This document shows, in pieces, positions 24,179 through 33,452 of a stretch of DNA of 64,000 bases. The position numbers were made by a program, and so were the translations under genes. The DNA comes from Rossellomorea aquimaris (GTDB lineage: Bacteria > Bacillota > Bacilli > Bacillales > Bacillaceae_B). How positions within the stretch are numbered: position 1 is the stretch's first letter; the number at the start of each line of letters is the position of its first letter. The stretch spans positions 124,281 to 188,280 of the forward strand of contig NZ_VTEX01000006.1 of assembly GCF_008180865.1 (NCBI RefSeq), given 5' to 3'. Under the pieces are notes generated by a model. The model made no database searches. It was not told the DNA's origin and saw only the letters and a program-made list of their open reading frames with translations.

Positions 24179-25480
24179 ATGGAGTATGCCAAGCAGAAAT
24201 TACATGAAGAAAAAGTATTTAAAGACCCTGTTCATCGGTATGTTCATGTAAGGGATCGCGTGATTTGGGATTTGATTGGAACGAAAGAGTTTCAACGACT
24301 TCGCAGGATCAGGCAGCTGGGAACCACTTACCTGACTTTTCATGGTGCAGAGCATAGCCGGTTCAATCATTCTCTTGGCGTGTATGAGATAATCCGCCGA
24401 ATCGTGGACGATGTCTTCGCAGGCAGACCGGAGTGGAATCAGGATGAGCGGTTATTGTCCCTTTGCGCTGCGTTATTGCACGATCTGGGGCATGGACCGT
24501 TTTCCCACTCCTTTGAAAAAGTGTTTCACCTGGATCACGAGCACTTCACCCAAGCCATCATCTTAGGGGATACAGAGGTGAATGAGGTTCTGACGAAAGT
24601 GGGACCTGATTTCCCGAAACATGTAGCGGAAGTGATTGCGAAAACGTATAAGAACAAGCTGGTTGTCAGTCTGATTTCAAGTCAGATCGATGCGGACCGA
24701 ATGGATTATTTGCAGCGTGATGCCTATTTTACAGGGGTCAGCTACGGTCATTTCGATATGGAGCGAATTCTTCGTGTGATGAGACCCCGTGAGGACCAAG
24801 TGGTGATCAAACAGAGTGGAATGCATGCAGTGGAAGATTATATTATGAGCCGTTATCAGATGTATTGGCAGGTATATTTCCATCCCGTCACACGGAGTGC
24901 TGAAGTGATTTTAACGAAGATCCTACATAGGGCGAAGGAGCTTCATGAAGAGTATTACTCTTTTAAGCAAAGCCCGATCCATTTTTACTCCCTGTTTGAA
25001 GAAGAGGTTTCACTTCAGGATTATTTGAAGCTGGATGAAGCGGTCATTATGTATTATTTCCAAATTTGGCAGGAAGAAGAGGATCCGATTTTACGGGACT
25101 TATGCGAGCGGTTCATGAACCGTAATTTATTTAAGTACGTGGAATTTGATCCGGCTAAGGAATATAAGAAGCACAGTGAGCTTGAAGTTCTGTTTAAAAA
25201 AGCGGGGATCGACCCTGACTATTATTTAGTGGTGGACTCATCTTCAGACCTTCCATACGATTTCTACAGACCTGGGGAGGAAGAAGAACGGCTTCCGATT
25301 CATCTGTTAATGAGAAATGATGAGCTGCGCGAGTTGTCGAGGCAGTCGGATATCGTCGATTCTATTTCCGGAAAACGCCGAACCGATCATAAATTATATT
25401 ATCCAGTGGATTTACTATATGACGAATCAACGAAGAAAAATATTAAGAGACAAATACGTACTATTCTAGAATTAACATAA
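24179..25480 (+). CDS. ywfO: HD superfamily phosphohydrolase YwfO
   Basis: A 433-residue metal-dependent phosphohydrolase related to dGTPase/SAMHD1. The motif order is EHSRFNHSLGVYEI (first His), ALLHDLGHGPFSHSFE (HD plus following His residues) and SSQIDADRMDYLQRDAYFTG (late Asp). The C-terminal part is helical. Length equals B. subtilis YwfO. The nucleotide substrate is not settled. Located 59 bases upstream of ywgA, likely one operon. Confidence 0.95.
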   Translation: MEYAKQKLHEEKVFKDPVHRYVHVRDRVIWDLIGTKEFQRLRRIRQLGTTYLTFHGAEHSRFNHSLGVYEIIRRIVDDVFAGRPEWNQDERLLSLCAALLHDLGHGPFSHSFEKVFHLDHEHFTQAIILGDTEVNEVLTKVGPDFPKHVAEVIAKTYKNKLVVSLISSQIDADRMDYLQRDAYFTGVSYGHFDMERILRVMRPREDQVVIKQSGMHAVEDYIMSRYQMYWQVYFHPVTRSAEVILTKILHRAKELHEEYYSFKQSPIHFYSLFEEEVSLQDYLKLDEAVIMYYFQIWQEEEDPILRDLCERFMNRNLFKYVEFDPAKEYKKHSELEVLFKKAGIDPDYYLVVDSSSDLPYDFYRPGEEEERLPIHLLMRNDELRELSRQSDIVDSISGKRRTDHKLYYPVDLLYDESTKKNIKRQIRTILELT

Positions 25481-25539
25481 ACGACACGACACAATGAGGA
25501 TCTGAAAAACGCAATACTAGGAGTAGGAGATGACGTACA

Positions 25540-26049
25540 TTGTTGAAAGATCATGCAAAACTAATGAGTGCCTTCTTAGCCTCGGGTGAAGTGGTGGGAA
25601 GAAAAAAGCTTCAGAAGATGATCTTCATCGCGAAGAAGCTTGAATTCCCGTTTCAGGAAAAATTTCAGTTCCATTTTTATGGACCATACTCGGAAGAGCT
25701 TACCCTCAGGGTGGAAGAGCTCTGCAATATGGGATTCATCTCCGAGGTGAAGGAGAAAAAGGGTGGATATTATCAATACAGGTACACCGTCACCAAAGAA
25801 GGGGAAGACTTCCTGCAGATCTATGAGAAAGAGATGCCCTGTTTAGAAGATTGCCTGACGGATATGAACGTTCAATCAGCACGCTTTCTTGAACTTGTTT
25901 CGACAGTCTTATATTTTGATAACCTTCCAAAAGATGAAGTCGTGGAGAAAGTATTCACACTTAAGAGCAAACAGAAATATACAGAAGAAGAAATCGACGA
26001 AGCCTTCGCATACATCGAAGGATTAAAATTGAAAAAAATCGTCCAATAA
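25540..26049 (+). CDS. ywgA: YwgA family protein
   Basis: A 169-residue soluble protein with a winged-helix-like start (LASGEVVGRKKLQKMIFIAK, FHFYGPYSEELTLRVEELCN, YQYRYTVTKEGEDFLQIYEK). Matches YwgA; function unknown. Two TTG codons follow AGGAG; the first is reported. It follows ywfO as in B. subtilis. Confidence 0.87.
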   Translation: MLKDHAKLMSAFLASGEVVGRKKLQKMIFIAKKLEFPFQEKFQFHFYGPYSEELTLRVEELCNMGFISEVKEKKGGYYQYRYTVTKEGEDFLQIYEKEMPCLEDCLTDMNVQSARFLELVSTVLYFDNLPKDEVVEKVFTLKSKQKYTEEEIDEAFAYIEGLKLKKIVQ

Positions 26050-26070
26050 AGGACGTTTCATATGAATGGC

Positions 26071-26100
26071 GGGGATCACTCGAAATGGGTGATCCCTTTT
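26071..26100 (+). terminator. Terminator of ywgA
   Basis: GGGATCACTC ... GGGTGATCCC with TTTTT tail. Confidence 0.85.
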
Positions 26101-26110
26101 TAAATGAACA

Positions 26111-26143
26111 AAAAAATCGTCACTCAAGAGCGTAACGATTTTC
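26111..26143 (-). terminator. Terminator of the DUF4083 gene
   Basis: Minus strand AATCGTTACGCTC ... GAGTGACGATT stem followed by T6. Confidence 0.82.
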
Positions 26144-26149
26144 CTCACT

Positions 26150-26338
26150 TTATTTAGGTGTTTGATCCATTTTTTCTATAATCTGATCAAGCTTTTCTTC
26201 AATTTGTTTATCATATTTCCGCTGCTGGATCCTTCGATTTCGAAACCCTTTTGCCACCATGAAAGCAACCACCACAATGGCTGCAAGGAAAGCCATCATG
26301 AACAATTGGAAGAGTACATCACCGGTATCCATGTCCAT
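26150..26338 (-). CDS. Small membrane protein, DUF4083-like
   Basis: A 62-residue protein: one membrane helix (VLFQLFMMAFLAAIVVVAFM), a basic stretch (KGFRNRRIQQRKY) and an amphipathic coiled-coil end (QIEEKLDQIIEKMDQ). This is the DUF4083 pattern; function unknown. AAAGGAGG precedes the ATG. Confidence 0.75.
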   Translation of the reverse strand: MDMDTGDVLFQLFMMAFLAAIVVVAFMVAKGFRNRRIQQRKYDKQIEEKLDQIIEKMDQTPK

Positions 26339-26393
26339 TTCACTTCCTCCTTTCCATATGGGTTTGGTATATCGTATTCATCAAAGTGAGAAA

Positions 26394-26606
26394 TTACCCC
26401 TTTTTTACGTTTAAGTAGGCTTCATAGCCGAATGTGATGACCAGTCCAGTAAAGAAGAGGAAGGCGGAGGAAAAGAGGTCCCTGCCTATTATCAATGAAG
26501 ACATATAGTTAACGGCGAGTAACCCCATATATGTATAGAATCCCAGTACGGCACTTTTGTTCCAGTTGGACTTTTCTTTAGGGGACATGGATTTGAAGAA
26601 TTTCAT
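26394..26606 (-). CDS. Small membrane protein of unknown function
   Basis: A 70-residue protein with a basic N-terminus (KFFKSMSPKEKSNWNK) and two membrane helices (VLGFYTYMGLLAVNYM, SAFLFFTGLVITFGYE). I do not recognise a family. Its frame is clean, and it lies between the DUF4083 gene and the tautomerase gene on the same strand. The ribosome binding site (GGAGCGC) is moderate. Confidence 0.7.
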   Translation of the reverse strand: MKFFKSMSPKEKSNWNKSAVLGFYTYMGLLAVNYMSSLIIGRDLFSSAFLFFTGLVITFGYEAYLNVKKG

Positions 26607-26634
26607 ATGCGCTCCTTCGTATAGAAAACGATTG

Positions 26635-26663
26635 AAGCCTGCGATCGGTCTGATGGCAGGCTT
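26635..26663. terminator. Hairpin after the tautomerase gene
   Basis: AAGCCTGC and GCAGGCTT (26635-26642, 26656-26663), loop 13, with a weak T-run on either side. Confidence 0.5.
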
Positions 26664-26677
26664 ATTGTCCTTAATTC

Positions 26678-26863
26678 TTATTGATCACTGAGTCTCTTAC
26701 CGCCGACTGCATAGTGACCTTTCGTCATTTCTTCAATGAAGACAACGATTTTTTCTTCAGGTGCTCCGGTTGTTTCACTTACGGCTTCGGTTACTTTTTC
26801 GACGAGGGCGCGTTTCTGTTCTTCTGAACGGCCTTCGAGCATTTTTACGGTGATATAAGGCAT
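26678..26863 (-). CDS. ywhB: 4-oxalocrotonate tautomerase family protein YwhB
   Basis: A 61-residue tautomerase, MPYITVKMLEGRSEEQKRAL, with the catalytic Pro1 exposed after Met removal. KIVVFIEEMTKGHYAVGGKR is characteristic. Such enzymes act as small hexamers on 2-hydroxymuconate-like substrates; the natural substrate in Bacillus is unknown. The frame runs upstream, but AAGGAGCG precedes the ATG at 26863 and gives the family-standard length (62 in B. subtilis). Confidence 0.92.
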   Translation of the reverse strand: MPYITVKMLEGRSEEQKRALVEKVTEAVSETTGAPEEKIVVFIEEMTKGHYAVGGKRLSDQ

Positions 26864-27073
26864 TATGGTTCGCTCCTTGCATTTGGATTTGGTACAATCT
26901 GTGGTAGGCATGTTCGTTTTAACCCCCCTTTTAAATGTAAATGGTAGGGGTTGTAAGAGCAAGCTTCTTATGGTGGGGAATTGGAATTGTTCCTTAGAGT
27001 GGTCATGAAGGCAGGAATTTTTCTGTATACTATTGAATAAGAAAGTAAATCATTTTTTAAAGGAGTACATACT

Positions 27074-27760
27074 TTGGATACATTTAGCTCTCTTTTTGAG
27101 TCCATTTCCGTCTTTCGCTTGGAAGAGCTTCCGTTTGTGGTGATTGCCCTGGTCATGGCCTTTACGGTTCATGAGTTTGCCCATGCATTTGTGGCGTACA
27201 AATTTGGTGACACGACAGCGAAGGATCAGGGAAGGCTCACGTTAAATCCGATTCAACATCTGGATCCCCTGGGAACCATTTTAATTTTAATTGCGGGGTT
27301 TGGCTGGGCGCGTCCTGTGCCGGTCATGAGATCCCGATTTAAAAATCCCCGTTTGGCAGGGGTATTAGTTTCAGTGGCAGGCCCGCTGAGTAATTTCTTA
27401 CTTGCATTCATTGCATTCGGATTTTTTTATTTTTTTGTAGGAGTGACTGGTGGAGTCGGGGTTCCTCCCTTTGTCATCGATCTCCTGCAGATGATCGTGT
27501 ATCTGAATGTGTTGTTATTTGTGTTTAATCTACTGCCGTTCCCTCCCCTGGATGGGTACCGGATCATAGAGGATTTATCACCGAATCATATCAGGGCAAA
27601 AATGACTCAGTATGAGCAGTATGGAGTCGTGTTATTTCTGATCATCGTGATCACACCCCTTGATGAGTATACGATCTGGCCGCTGTTACAAGGTGGGATG
27701 ACAGCAACCAACCAGGCTTTCAGTGCAATTTTTACAACTGTTTTTTCAGTCTTTAGCTAG
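27074..27760 (+). CDS. ywhC: Site-2 protease family membrane metalloprotease YwhC
   Basis: A 228-residue integral membrane zinc protease (M50B). The zinc motif is FTVHEFAHAFVAYKFGD and the second metal ligand is the Asp of LLPFPPLDGYRI. Four to six hydrophobic segments are present. TTG start, 8 bases after AAAGGAG. It is the shorter, PDZ-less kind; substrate unknown. Followed by ywhD 28 bases later. Confidence 0.93.
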   Translation: MDTFSSLFESISVFRLEELPFVVIALVMAFTVHEFAHAFVAYKFGDTTAKDQGRLTLNPIQHLDPLGTILILIAGFGWARPVPVMRSRFKNPRLAGVLVSVAGPLSNFLLAFIAFGFFYFFVGVTGGVGVPPFVIDLLQMIVYLNVLLFVFNLLPFPPLDGYRIIEDLSPNHIRAKMTQYEQYGVVLFLIIVITPLDEYTIWPLLQGGMTATNQAFSAIFTTVFSVFS

Positions 27761-27788
27761 AATGTCAACTTTGAAGGAGTGAAGATAC

Positions 27789-28292
27789 ATGGAAAAGAAA
27801 AAGAACATCGGGTTCAATATCATCAAAAGTGATCCTACTGACGGCCACGGTGGCTATGGTGTAGGCTCATTAAGTCTTGATAATGTTTCCCCAGTGATGA
27901 TTGATGTCGAAGAAGGGGAAGCGACGATTGAAATCGGAGCGATGCATGCCAGGAGCCCGATTGAAAAAGGGATTAAATTCACGAATAATCGGGATGATTC
28001 AGCAGGCGGTAAGCCGTACTGGTTAATCTGGGTAACCATTGACCGTATGGAAAATGGACCGTACTATGCAGGCGTGACGGCTTGTGAAATGGTCGTGAAC
28101 CGTGAGAAGCGCAGAGGATACAAGTCCATGCCGGAGCATGTGAATAATATGGATAAATCGATTAAACGTAAAATCGTCCTTGATCATCTGGACGACAAGT
28201 CGAAAGGGATTCTCACTGACTTCCTGAAGAAACATGATGAGGGTATGTGGGAACGCTCAAAAGACGAATTAAAGGAAGCGTTAAAAGTTTAA
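27789..28292 (+). CDS. ywhD: YwhD family protein
   Basis: A 167-residue soluble protein (NIGFNIIKSDPTDGHGGYGV, WLIWVTIDRMENGPYYAGVT, KRGYKSMPEHVNNMDKSIKR in part). Matches YwhD of B. subtilis; function unknown. GAAGGAGTG precedes the ATG. Co-directional with ywhC. Terminator at 28417-28458. Confidence 0.92.
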   Translation: MEKKKNIGFNIIKSDPTDGHGGYGVGSLSLDNVSPVMIDVEEGEATIEIGAMHARSPIEKGIKFTNNRDDSAGGKPYWLIWVTIDRMENGPYYAGVTACEMVVNREKRRGYKSMPEHVNNMDKSIKRKIVLDHLDDKSKGILTDFLKKHDEGMWERSKDELKEALKV

Positions 28293-28416
28293 AAAGATAG
28301 AAAAAACTTCTTTTGTGAACAAACTATGACATTTTTTTGAATATGTCGTTCACATCTTGCCCTTATGCTTGAAAAAAAGTACACTTAAATCACAGTTTGC
28401 ACATAAACTAGGACAT

Positions 28417-28458
28417 GAAAAACCACGGGTTCGCACAAACCCGTGGTTTTTCGTTTTT
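28417..28458 (+). terminator. Terminator of ywhCD
   Basis: AAAAACCACGGGTT and AACCCGTGGTTTTT with a short loop and a further T-run. A second imperfect hairpin, TGTGAAC ... GTTCACA, lies upstream at about 28314-28354. Confidence 0.9.
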
Positions 28459-28588
28459 TTATAGAGATTTAGAGTGATTTGAGGGTGTGAATTGGATTTG
28501 TTGAGGGGACTTTCTAATTAACTTGTGCCACTTTTGAACTTTGTTGCGCTAAAATGTGAACACTACACTTTTTGGCCTGAACAACCCG

Positions 28589-28979
28589 CTTCCGCTTTTC
28601 GAAATGTCCAGCTCCAGGGGCTTGGGGCTCGAGGTCATAAGCCAAGTCACCCAAAAAGGCAAAGGGCGCCTTACCGGGTGACTCGTCTTATGCTTGTCGC
28701 CCCAGGGCGAGCCCCTTCCGCTTTTCGAAATGTCCAGCTCCAGCGGCTAGTCCCTCGAGGTCATAAGTCAAGAACGCCAAAAAGGCAAGGAGCGCCTTTC
28801 CGGCGTTCTCGCCTTATGCTTGTCGGGCCTGAACAAGCCGCTTCCGCTTTTCGGTATGTCCAGCTCCAGGGCTTAGAGGCTCGAGGTCATAAGTCAAACC
28901 TGCCAAAAAGGCAAAAACCCGCCTTTTCAGCAGGTTCGCCTTATGCTTGTCGCCTCTGGGCAAAGCCCTTCCGCTTTTC
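28589..28979 (-). repeat. Three tandem 126-bp structured repeats
   Basis: CTTCCGCTTTTC recurs at 28589, 28715, 28841 and 28968 (steps 126, 126, 127), bounding three units. Each unit carries GTCCAGCTCCAG, CTCGAGGTCATAAG, AAAAAGGCAA and TTATGCTTGTCG, with variable arms that pair within a unit. The last copy abuts the pbpG stop codon. Strand is assigned arbitrarily. Long frames across this DNA are not genes. Confidence 0.93.
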
Positions 28980-28981
28980 TG

Positions 28982-31060
28982 TTAAAAAATCCAATCCTTC
29001 ACCTTTTCATACCAAGGCTTTTCTTCTTTTTTCATTGGTGTCTTTTCTTTCGGTGCTTCATTTTCACCCAGGTGTTCATGACAGTACTCGGTTGGTTCGG
29101 TTCCTTTTACAAAGTACGTGAAGCGCTGCACGGGACAGTCCTCTGTGGCCAGTTTCCCGTTATGAGGATTCACGGCTACGCCGACGACACCCTTCGTCGG
29201 TTTGAAGTTTTTGACGGGTTCATCCTTCAGGGCTTCTTCCATGAAATTCACCCAGAGTTTCTTGGCTAAATATTTATCGTCGACCAGGGAGATTTCTTTT
29301 TCTTTGTCATATCCGGTCCACACCCCTGCAGTGAGCTGAGGTGAGTAGCCGATCATCCAGTTATCTGTGTTGGTGGTACCTGATTTCCCGGCATAGGGAC
29401 GGGTGGCGTCTTTCCGGATCTGGATCCCCGTCACCGTTGAGTAATCATTGAGCTTTGGATCAAATATTCCACTCAGCATATGTGTCATGACATACGCTTG
29501 ATCAGGGTCCAAAACTTGTTCTTTTTCAGATTTATTTTCGTAAATGACGTTACCGGACCAGTCTTCCACACGCGTAATGAATACCGGTTTCACCTTATAA
29601 CCTCCGTTTGCGAAGATATTGTAGGCGTTGACCATATCGATGACTCTTGCCCCTGATGTACCGAGTGCAGAGGAAGGATACTTTTTTACCTTTGTTGTTA
29701 ATCCGAATGTATCCTGTGCTGTTTTCGTTAAGGTATCCTGACCGATGAAAAGGTGGGTTTTCACTGCGTACACATTATCGGAAAGGGCAATGGCCTGAGC
29801 AAGGGTGATATCATCCCCTGCATATTTATTGTTGTAGTTGTGAGGTGTGTATTTCGCTTTGCCATCATCAAATGTGAATGAAGTTAACTCACTTTTCATC
29901 GTCGTTGACGGTGTGAAACCTTGCTCCAGGGCAGAATAGTACAGGAGCGGTTTAATCGTTGATCCCGGCTGACGAATGGCCTGAACCGCACGATTAAACG
30001 GGCTTTCCTCATAGCTTCTTCCGCCGACAAGCGCTGTTACATGACCATTCTTTGGGTTCATCGATACAAAGCCCAGCTGAATATCAGACTCATCGGGGAT
30101 TTGTTCCTTCACGACTTTTTCTGCGACTTTTTGATGGTCGGGATTGAGGGTTGTGTATACCTTCAGTCCGCCCATTTCAACGGTTCGATCTTCTATGCCT
30201 AAGTCTGAGCGGAGAATGCTTTTCACAACATCTTGAAAATACGGAGCCGTTTCTGCCTTATGGTGTGCGTGCTCGCCTGTAATAGTAATCGGAGCTGCCT
30301 TTGAAACGACCTGTTGTTCTTTTGTAATGAAGCCGTCCTCGGTCATGGACTGGAGGATCAGCTCCTGACGCTTCTTGGCATTCTCCATATTGGCCACGGG
30401 TGAATAGTACGTCGGTGCTTTCGGGATGCCGGCAATCATAGCGGCTTCTGCAACGGTCAATTGATTGGCATCCTTACCGAAATAGTATTGACTTGCCGCC
30501 TGGACCCCGTAGGCGCCGTGTCCATAATAGATGGTATTTAAATAGCCTTCCAGAATTTCTTTCTTCGAATAGTTCATTTCGATACGAATCGTATAGAGGG
30601 CTTCTGAAATCTTTCTTTTCCATGTCTTGTCATGGGATAAAAATAGATTACGAGCATACTGCTGGGAAATGGTACTGGCTCCTTGTACCTTTGACATGGC
30701 TTTCAAATCGGCAAGTGCTGCTCCCGCCATACGTTTGATATCGAAGCCATAGTGCTGATAGAAGCTTTTGTCTTCGATGGAGATGGTGCCTTCGATGAGC
30801 GCAGGGGAGATTTCTTTCAGGCTCACCCAATATCGTTTCTCTCCTGTATTCGTTTCCCCTATAACCGAACCGTCCTCACCGTAGAGCAAAGTGGATTGAG
30901 GCACAGCAAGTGGAGGCGGCCCCTGGATTTTAGCATATGTTAAAATTCCGATCAGACCGACAAGAATCAAAACCGCCCCCAATAAACCTGCAACGACTGC
31001 CACTCTGGCATACTTTTTTGTTCTCTCCATTCGTGCTATCAGTTCCATGCCTCTCCCCAC
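28982..31060 (-). CDS. pbpG: Class A penicillin-binding protein PbpG (PBP2d)
   Basis: A bifunctional wall synthase of about 690 residues anchored by one N-terminal helix (AVVAGLLGAVLILVGLIGIL). The glycosyltransferase domain has IEDKSFYQHYGFDIKRM, STISQQYARNLFLSHDKTWK and KKEILEGYLNTIYYGHGAYG. The transpeptidase domain has SxxK (GSTIK), SDN and KSGT. Length equals B. subtilis PbpG (YwhE, 691), a sigma F-dependent enzyme of germ-cell-wall synthesis, and the ywhD/speE neighbourhood is the same. GTG 31060 (after GGAGGAG) and ATG 31048 (after GGGGAG) are both plausible starts. Confidence 0.94.
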   Translation of the reverse strand: MGRGMELIARMERTKKYARVAVVAGLLGAVLILVGLIGILTYAKIQGPPPLAVPQSTLLYGEDGSVIGETNTGEKRYWVSLKEISPALIEGTISIEDKSFYQHYGFDIKRMAGAALADLKAMSKVQGASTISQQYARNLFLSHDKTWKRKISEALYTIRIEMNYSKKEILEGYLNTIYYGHGAYGVQAASQYYFGKDANQLTVAEAAMIAGIPKAPTYYSPVANMENAKKRQELILQSMTEDGFITKEQQVVSKAAPITITGEHAHHKAETAPYFQDVVKSILRSDLGIEDRTVEMGGLKVYTTLNPDHQKVAEKVVKEQIPDESDIQLGFVSMNPKNGHVTALVGGRSYEESPFNRAVQAIRQPGSTIKPLLYYSALEQGFTPSTTMKSELTSFTFDDGKAKYTPHNYNNKYAGDDITLAQAIALSDNVYAVKTHLFIGQDTLTKTAQDTFGLTTKVKKYPSSALGTSGARVIDMVNAYNIFANGGYKVKPVFITRVEDWSGNVIYENKSEKEQVLDPDQAYVMTHMLSGIFDPKLNDYSTVTGIQIRKDATRPYAGKSGTTNTDNWMIGYSPQLTAGVWTGYDKEKEISLVDDKYLAKKLWVNFMEEALKDEPVKNFKPTKGVVGVAVNPHNGKLATEDCPVQRFTYFVKGTEPTEYCHEHLGENEAPKEKTPMKKEEKPWYEKVKDWIF

Positions 31061-31072
31061 CTTCTCCTCCCG

Positions 31073-31098
31073 AGGTCCGTGTGTTTAGGGACGGACCT
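31073..31098. repeat. Hairpin of the AGGTCCGTCCCT word upstream of pbpG
   Basis: AGGTCCGT (31073-31080) and ACGGACCT (31091-31098) pair perfectly across a 10-base loop. The second arm is part of AGGGACGGACCT, a 12-mer present five more times in the window. Confidence 0.7.
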
Positions 31099-31204
31099 TA
31101 GTATATTGGACAATAGTAAACATCCTATATTATGTTTAGCGTATAGTATCAGTATGAAAAGTTTTGCGAGTTTTTAAACGTCAAAGATTTAGAAAAAATT
31201 TCAC

Positions 31205-31232
31205 TTGAAATTTTGCTAGATTCCACTATACT
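31205..31232 (+). promoter_or_regulatory. Promoter of speE
   Basis: TTGAAA (31205-31210), 16 bases, TATACT (31227-31232). It leaves a leader of about 220 bases before speE. Confidence 0.65.
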
Positions 31233-31273
31233 TTTTCTCATGTTTGTATTTATCATGATAGGGAAGGATAAAA

Positions 31274-31324
31274 ATGACGTCTGTTGCGGACGTTTTAATA
31301 AATAGGAGTAAAGCCCGTCATTAA
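31274..31324 (+). CDS. Possible 16-codon leader peptide before speE
   Basis: ATG MTSVADVLINRSKARH stop, preceded by AAGGA 6 bases upstream, lies inside the speE leader about 135 bases before the speE start. It could be a regulatory leader peptide or chance. No terminator or antiterminator was convincingly seen next to it. Confidence 0.3.
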   Translation: MTSVADVLINRSKARH

Positions 31325-31459
31325 AGGCTTTCGCTTAATTGAGTGATCTATTTTGTCCTGAGATGAACGTGTGAAAACTCAAACTAGTGGTATATGATTT
31401 TTACAACGAAGAACGGAAATAGCGAAAAATCGATAAAAAACAGAAGGGAAGTTGAAACA

Positions 31460-32290
31460 ATGAGCGGACTTTGGTACACAGAAAAACAAACAGAAAACTT
31501 CGGAATCACGATGAAAATCAAGAAGACTTTACATACAGAGCAAACGGATTTTCAATATCTTGAAATGGCAGAGACAGAAGAGTGGGGTAACATGCTATTC
31601 CTTGATGGAATGGTGATGACAAGTCAAAAAGACGAGTTCGTCTATCACGAAATGGTAGCTCACGTACCTTTATTCACACACCCAAACCCTGAGAAAGTAT
31701 TAGTTGTTGGTGGCGGAGACGGTGGCGTAATCCGTGAAGTGTTAAAGCACCCAAGCGTGAAGAAAGCGGTACTTGTTGAAATCGACGGAAAAGTGATCGA
31801 GTACTCTAAGAAGTATCTTCCGGAGATTGCTGGAGAATTGGAAAACGAGCGCGTTGACGTACAAGTGGACGATGGCTTCATGCACATCGCGAAAAGTGAA
31901 AATGAATATGACGTGATCATGGTTGACTCCACTGAGCCGGTCGGTCCAGCTGTAAACCTATTCACAAAAGGTTTCTATGCAGGAATTTCGAAAGCACTGA
32001 AAGAAGACGGAATCTTTGTCGCGCAATGTGATAATCCTTGGTTCAAAGCGGATCTTATTCGCCAAGTACAAAGCGATGTAAAGGAAATCTTCCCGATTAC
32101 CCGTCTGTACACAGCGAATATCCCGACATACCCAAGCGGACTATGGGCATTCACGATCGGTTCGAAAAAGCACGATCCAATCGAAGTGCCGGAAGACCGT
32201 TTCCATGATATCGAAACAAAATACTACACACCAGAACTGCACAAAGCAGCATTCGCCCTTCCTAAATTCGTTAAAGACCTGACGAAATAA
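31460..32290 (+). CDS. speE: Spermidine synthase
   Basis: A 276-residue aminopropyltransferase that makes spermidine from putrescine and decarboxylated SAM. Motifs: [84 protein letters not shown] and [12 protein letters not shown]. The frame runs further upstream, but the ATG at 31460 follows AGAAGGGAAG and gives the B. subtilis length (276). Upstream of speB, the usual two-gene polyamine unit. Confidence 0.96.
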   Translation: MSGLWYTEKQTENFGITMKIKKTLHTEQTDFQYLEMAETEEWGNMLFLDGMVMTSQKDEFVYHEMVAHVPLFTHPNPEKVLVVGGGDGGVIREVLKHPSVKKAVLVEIDGKVIEYSKKYLPEIAGELENERVDVQVDDGFMHIAKSENEYDVIMVDSTEPVGPAVNLFTKGFYAGISKALKEDGIFVAQCDNPWFKADLIRQVQSDVKEIFPITRLYTANIPTYPSGLWAFTIGSKKHDPIEVPEDRFHDIETKYYTPELHKAAFALPKFVKDLTK

Positions 32291-32378
32291 AGAAAATTTG
32301 AGGGACGGACCTCAAAATTCAGTGAAATAGTTTAAATTGAGGTAGGGACGGACCTCTAAAAAAGAGAGGTTGAAGAGT

Positions 32379-33251
32379 ATGCGTTTTGATGAGGCTTATT
32401 CAGGTAATGTGTTTATTAAGAGTCATCCTTCTTATGAAGACAGCCAGGTAGTTCTTTACGGTATGCCGATGGATTGGACGGTAAGTTACCGTCCCGGTTC
32501 CCGTTTTGGCCCGGCTCGTATTCGTGAAGTTTCGATCGGTTTGGAAGAGTACAGTGCGTATCTTGACCGCGAGCTCGAAGAAGTGAAATTCTTTGATGCC
32601 GGGGATATTCCATTGCCATTCGGTAACCCGCAGCGAAGCATCGATATGATTGAAGATTATATCGACGGTCTTCTTGGAGACGGAAAAACCCCATTCGGAA
32701 TGGGAGGGGAGCACTTGGTATCATGGCCGGTCATGAAAGCAGTCGCTAAGAAATATCCGGACCTTGCGATCATTCATATGGACGCTCACACAGATCTTCG
32801 TGAAGAGTATGAAGGAGAGACATTATCCCACTCCACTCCGATCCGCAAGATCGCTGAGCATATCGGACCGAAGAATGTCTATTCATTCGGAATCCGTTCC
32901 GGGATGAAAGAGGAATTCCAATGGGCGAAAGAAAACGGTATGCATATCTCGAAATTTGAAGTACTTGAGCCGTTGAAGCAAATTCTTCCACAGCTTGCAG
33001 GACGTCCTGTGTACGTGACAATTGATATCGATGTATTAGACCCTGCACACGCTCCTGGTACAGGAACCGTAGATTGCGGTGGGATTACGTCTAAAGAATT
33101 ACTGGCATCGATCCATGCCATCGCTCACTCTGACGTAAATGTAGTAGGAGCAGACCTTGTAGAAGTTGCCCCGATCTATGATCCATCAGAGCAAACAGCC
33201 AATACAGCAAGTAAGCTGATTCGCGAAATGCTCCTTGGTTGGGTAAAATAA
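32379..33251 (+). CDS. speB: Agmatinase
   Basis: A 290-residue ureohydrolase that splits agmatine into putrescine and urea, providing the SpeE substrate. Manganese motifs: GGEHLVSW (His), HMDAHTDLR (DAHTD) and IDIDVLDPAHAPGTGT (DID). ATG 32379 follows AGAGAGG and matches the family length; TTG 32370 is upstream in frame but without a site. The speE-speB gap contains two AGGGACGGACCT words. Confidence 0.96.
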   Translation: MRFDEAYSGNVFIKSHPSYEDSQVVLYGMPMDWTVSYRPGSRFGPARIREVSIGLEEYSAYLDRELEEVKFFDAGDIPLPFGNPQRSIDMIEDYIDGLLGDGKTPFGMGGEHLVSWPVMKAVAKKYPDLAIIHMDAHTDLREEYEGETLSHSTPIRKIAEHIGPKNVYSFGIRSGMKEEFQWAKENGMHISKFEVLEPLKQILPQLAGRPVYVTIDIDVLDPAHAPGTGTVDCGGITSKELLASIHAIAHSDVNVVGADLVEVAPIYDPSEQTANTASKLIREMLLGWVK

Positions 33252-33257
33252 ACTCCC

Positions 33258-33296
33258 AAAAGCCTCTTCTGATCGTCGGAAGGGGCTTTTCTTTTA
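33258..33296 (+). terminator. Terminator of speEB
   Basis: AAAAGCCTCTTC ... GGAAGGGGCTTTT with a CTTTT tail. Confidence 0.88.
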
Positions 33297-33452
33297 CCAT
33301 AAATCCGCTTACATCCAATCCGCAAAATGAAAACTCATCGTGTTCCATTGCAATTTCCCACAATACTTCTTATACTTAATTAGTTAGAAGGAAGGGACGT
33401 CTAAAAGAGGGACGGACCTATCACTTGATCGGACCCTAATATAGAAAAGGAT

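Noticed and set aside
28525..29121. A 198-codon open frame between ywhD and pbpG
   Set aside because: It lies across the 126-bp tandem repeats, has repeat-derived protein segments, no ribosome binding site and overlaps the pbpG end.
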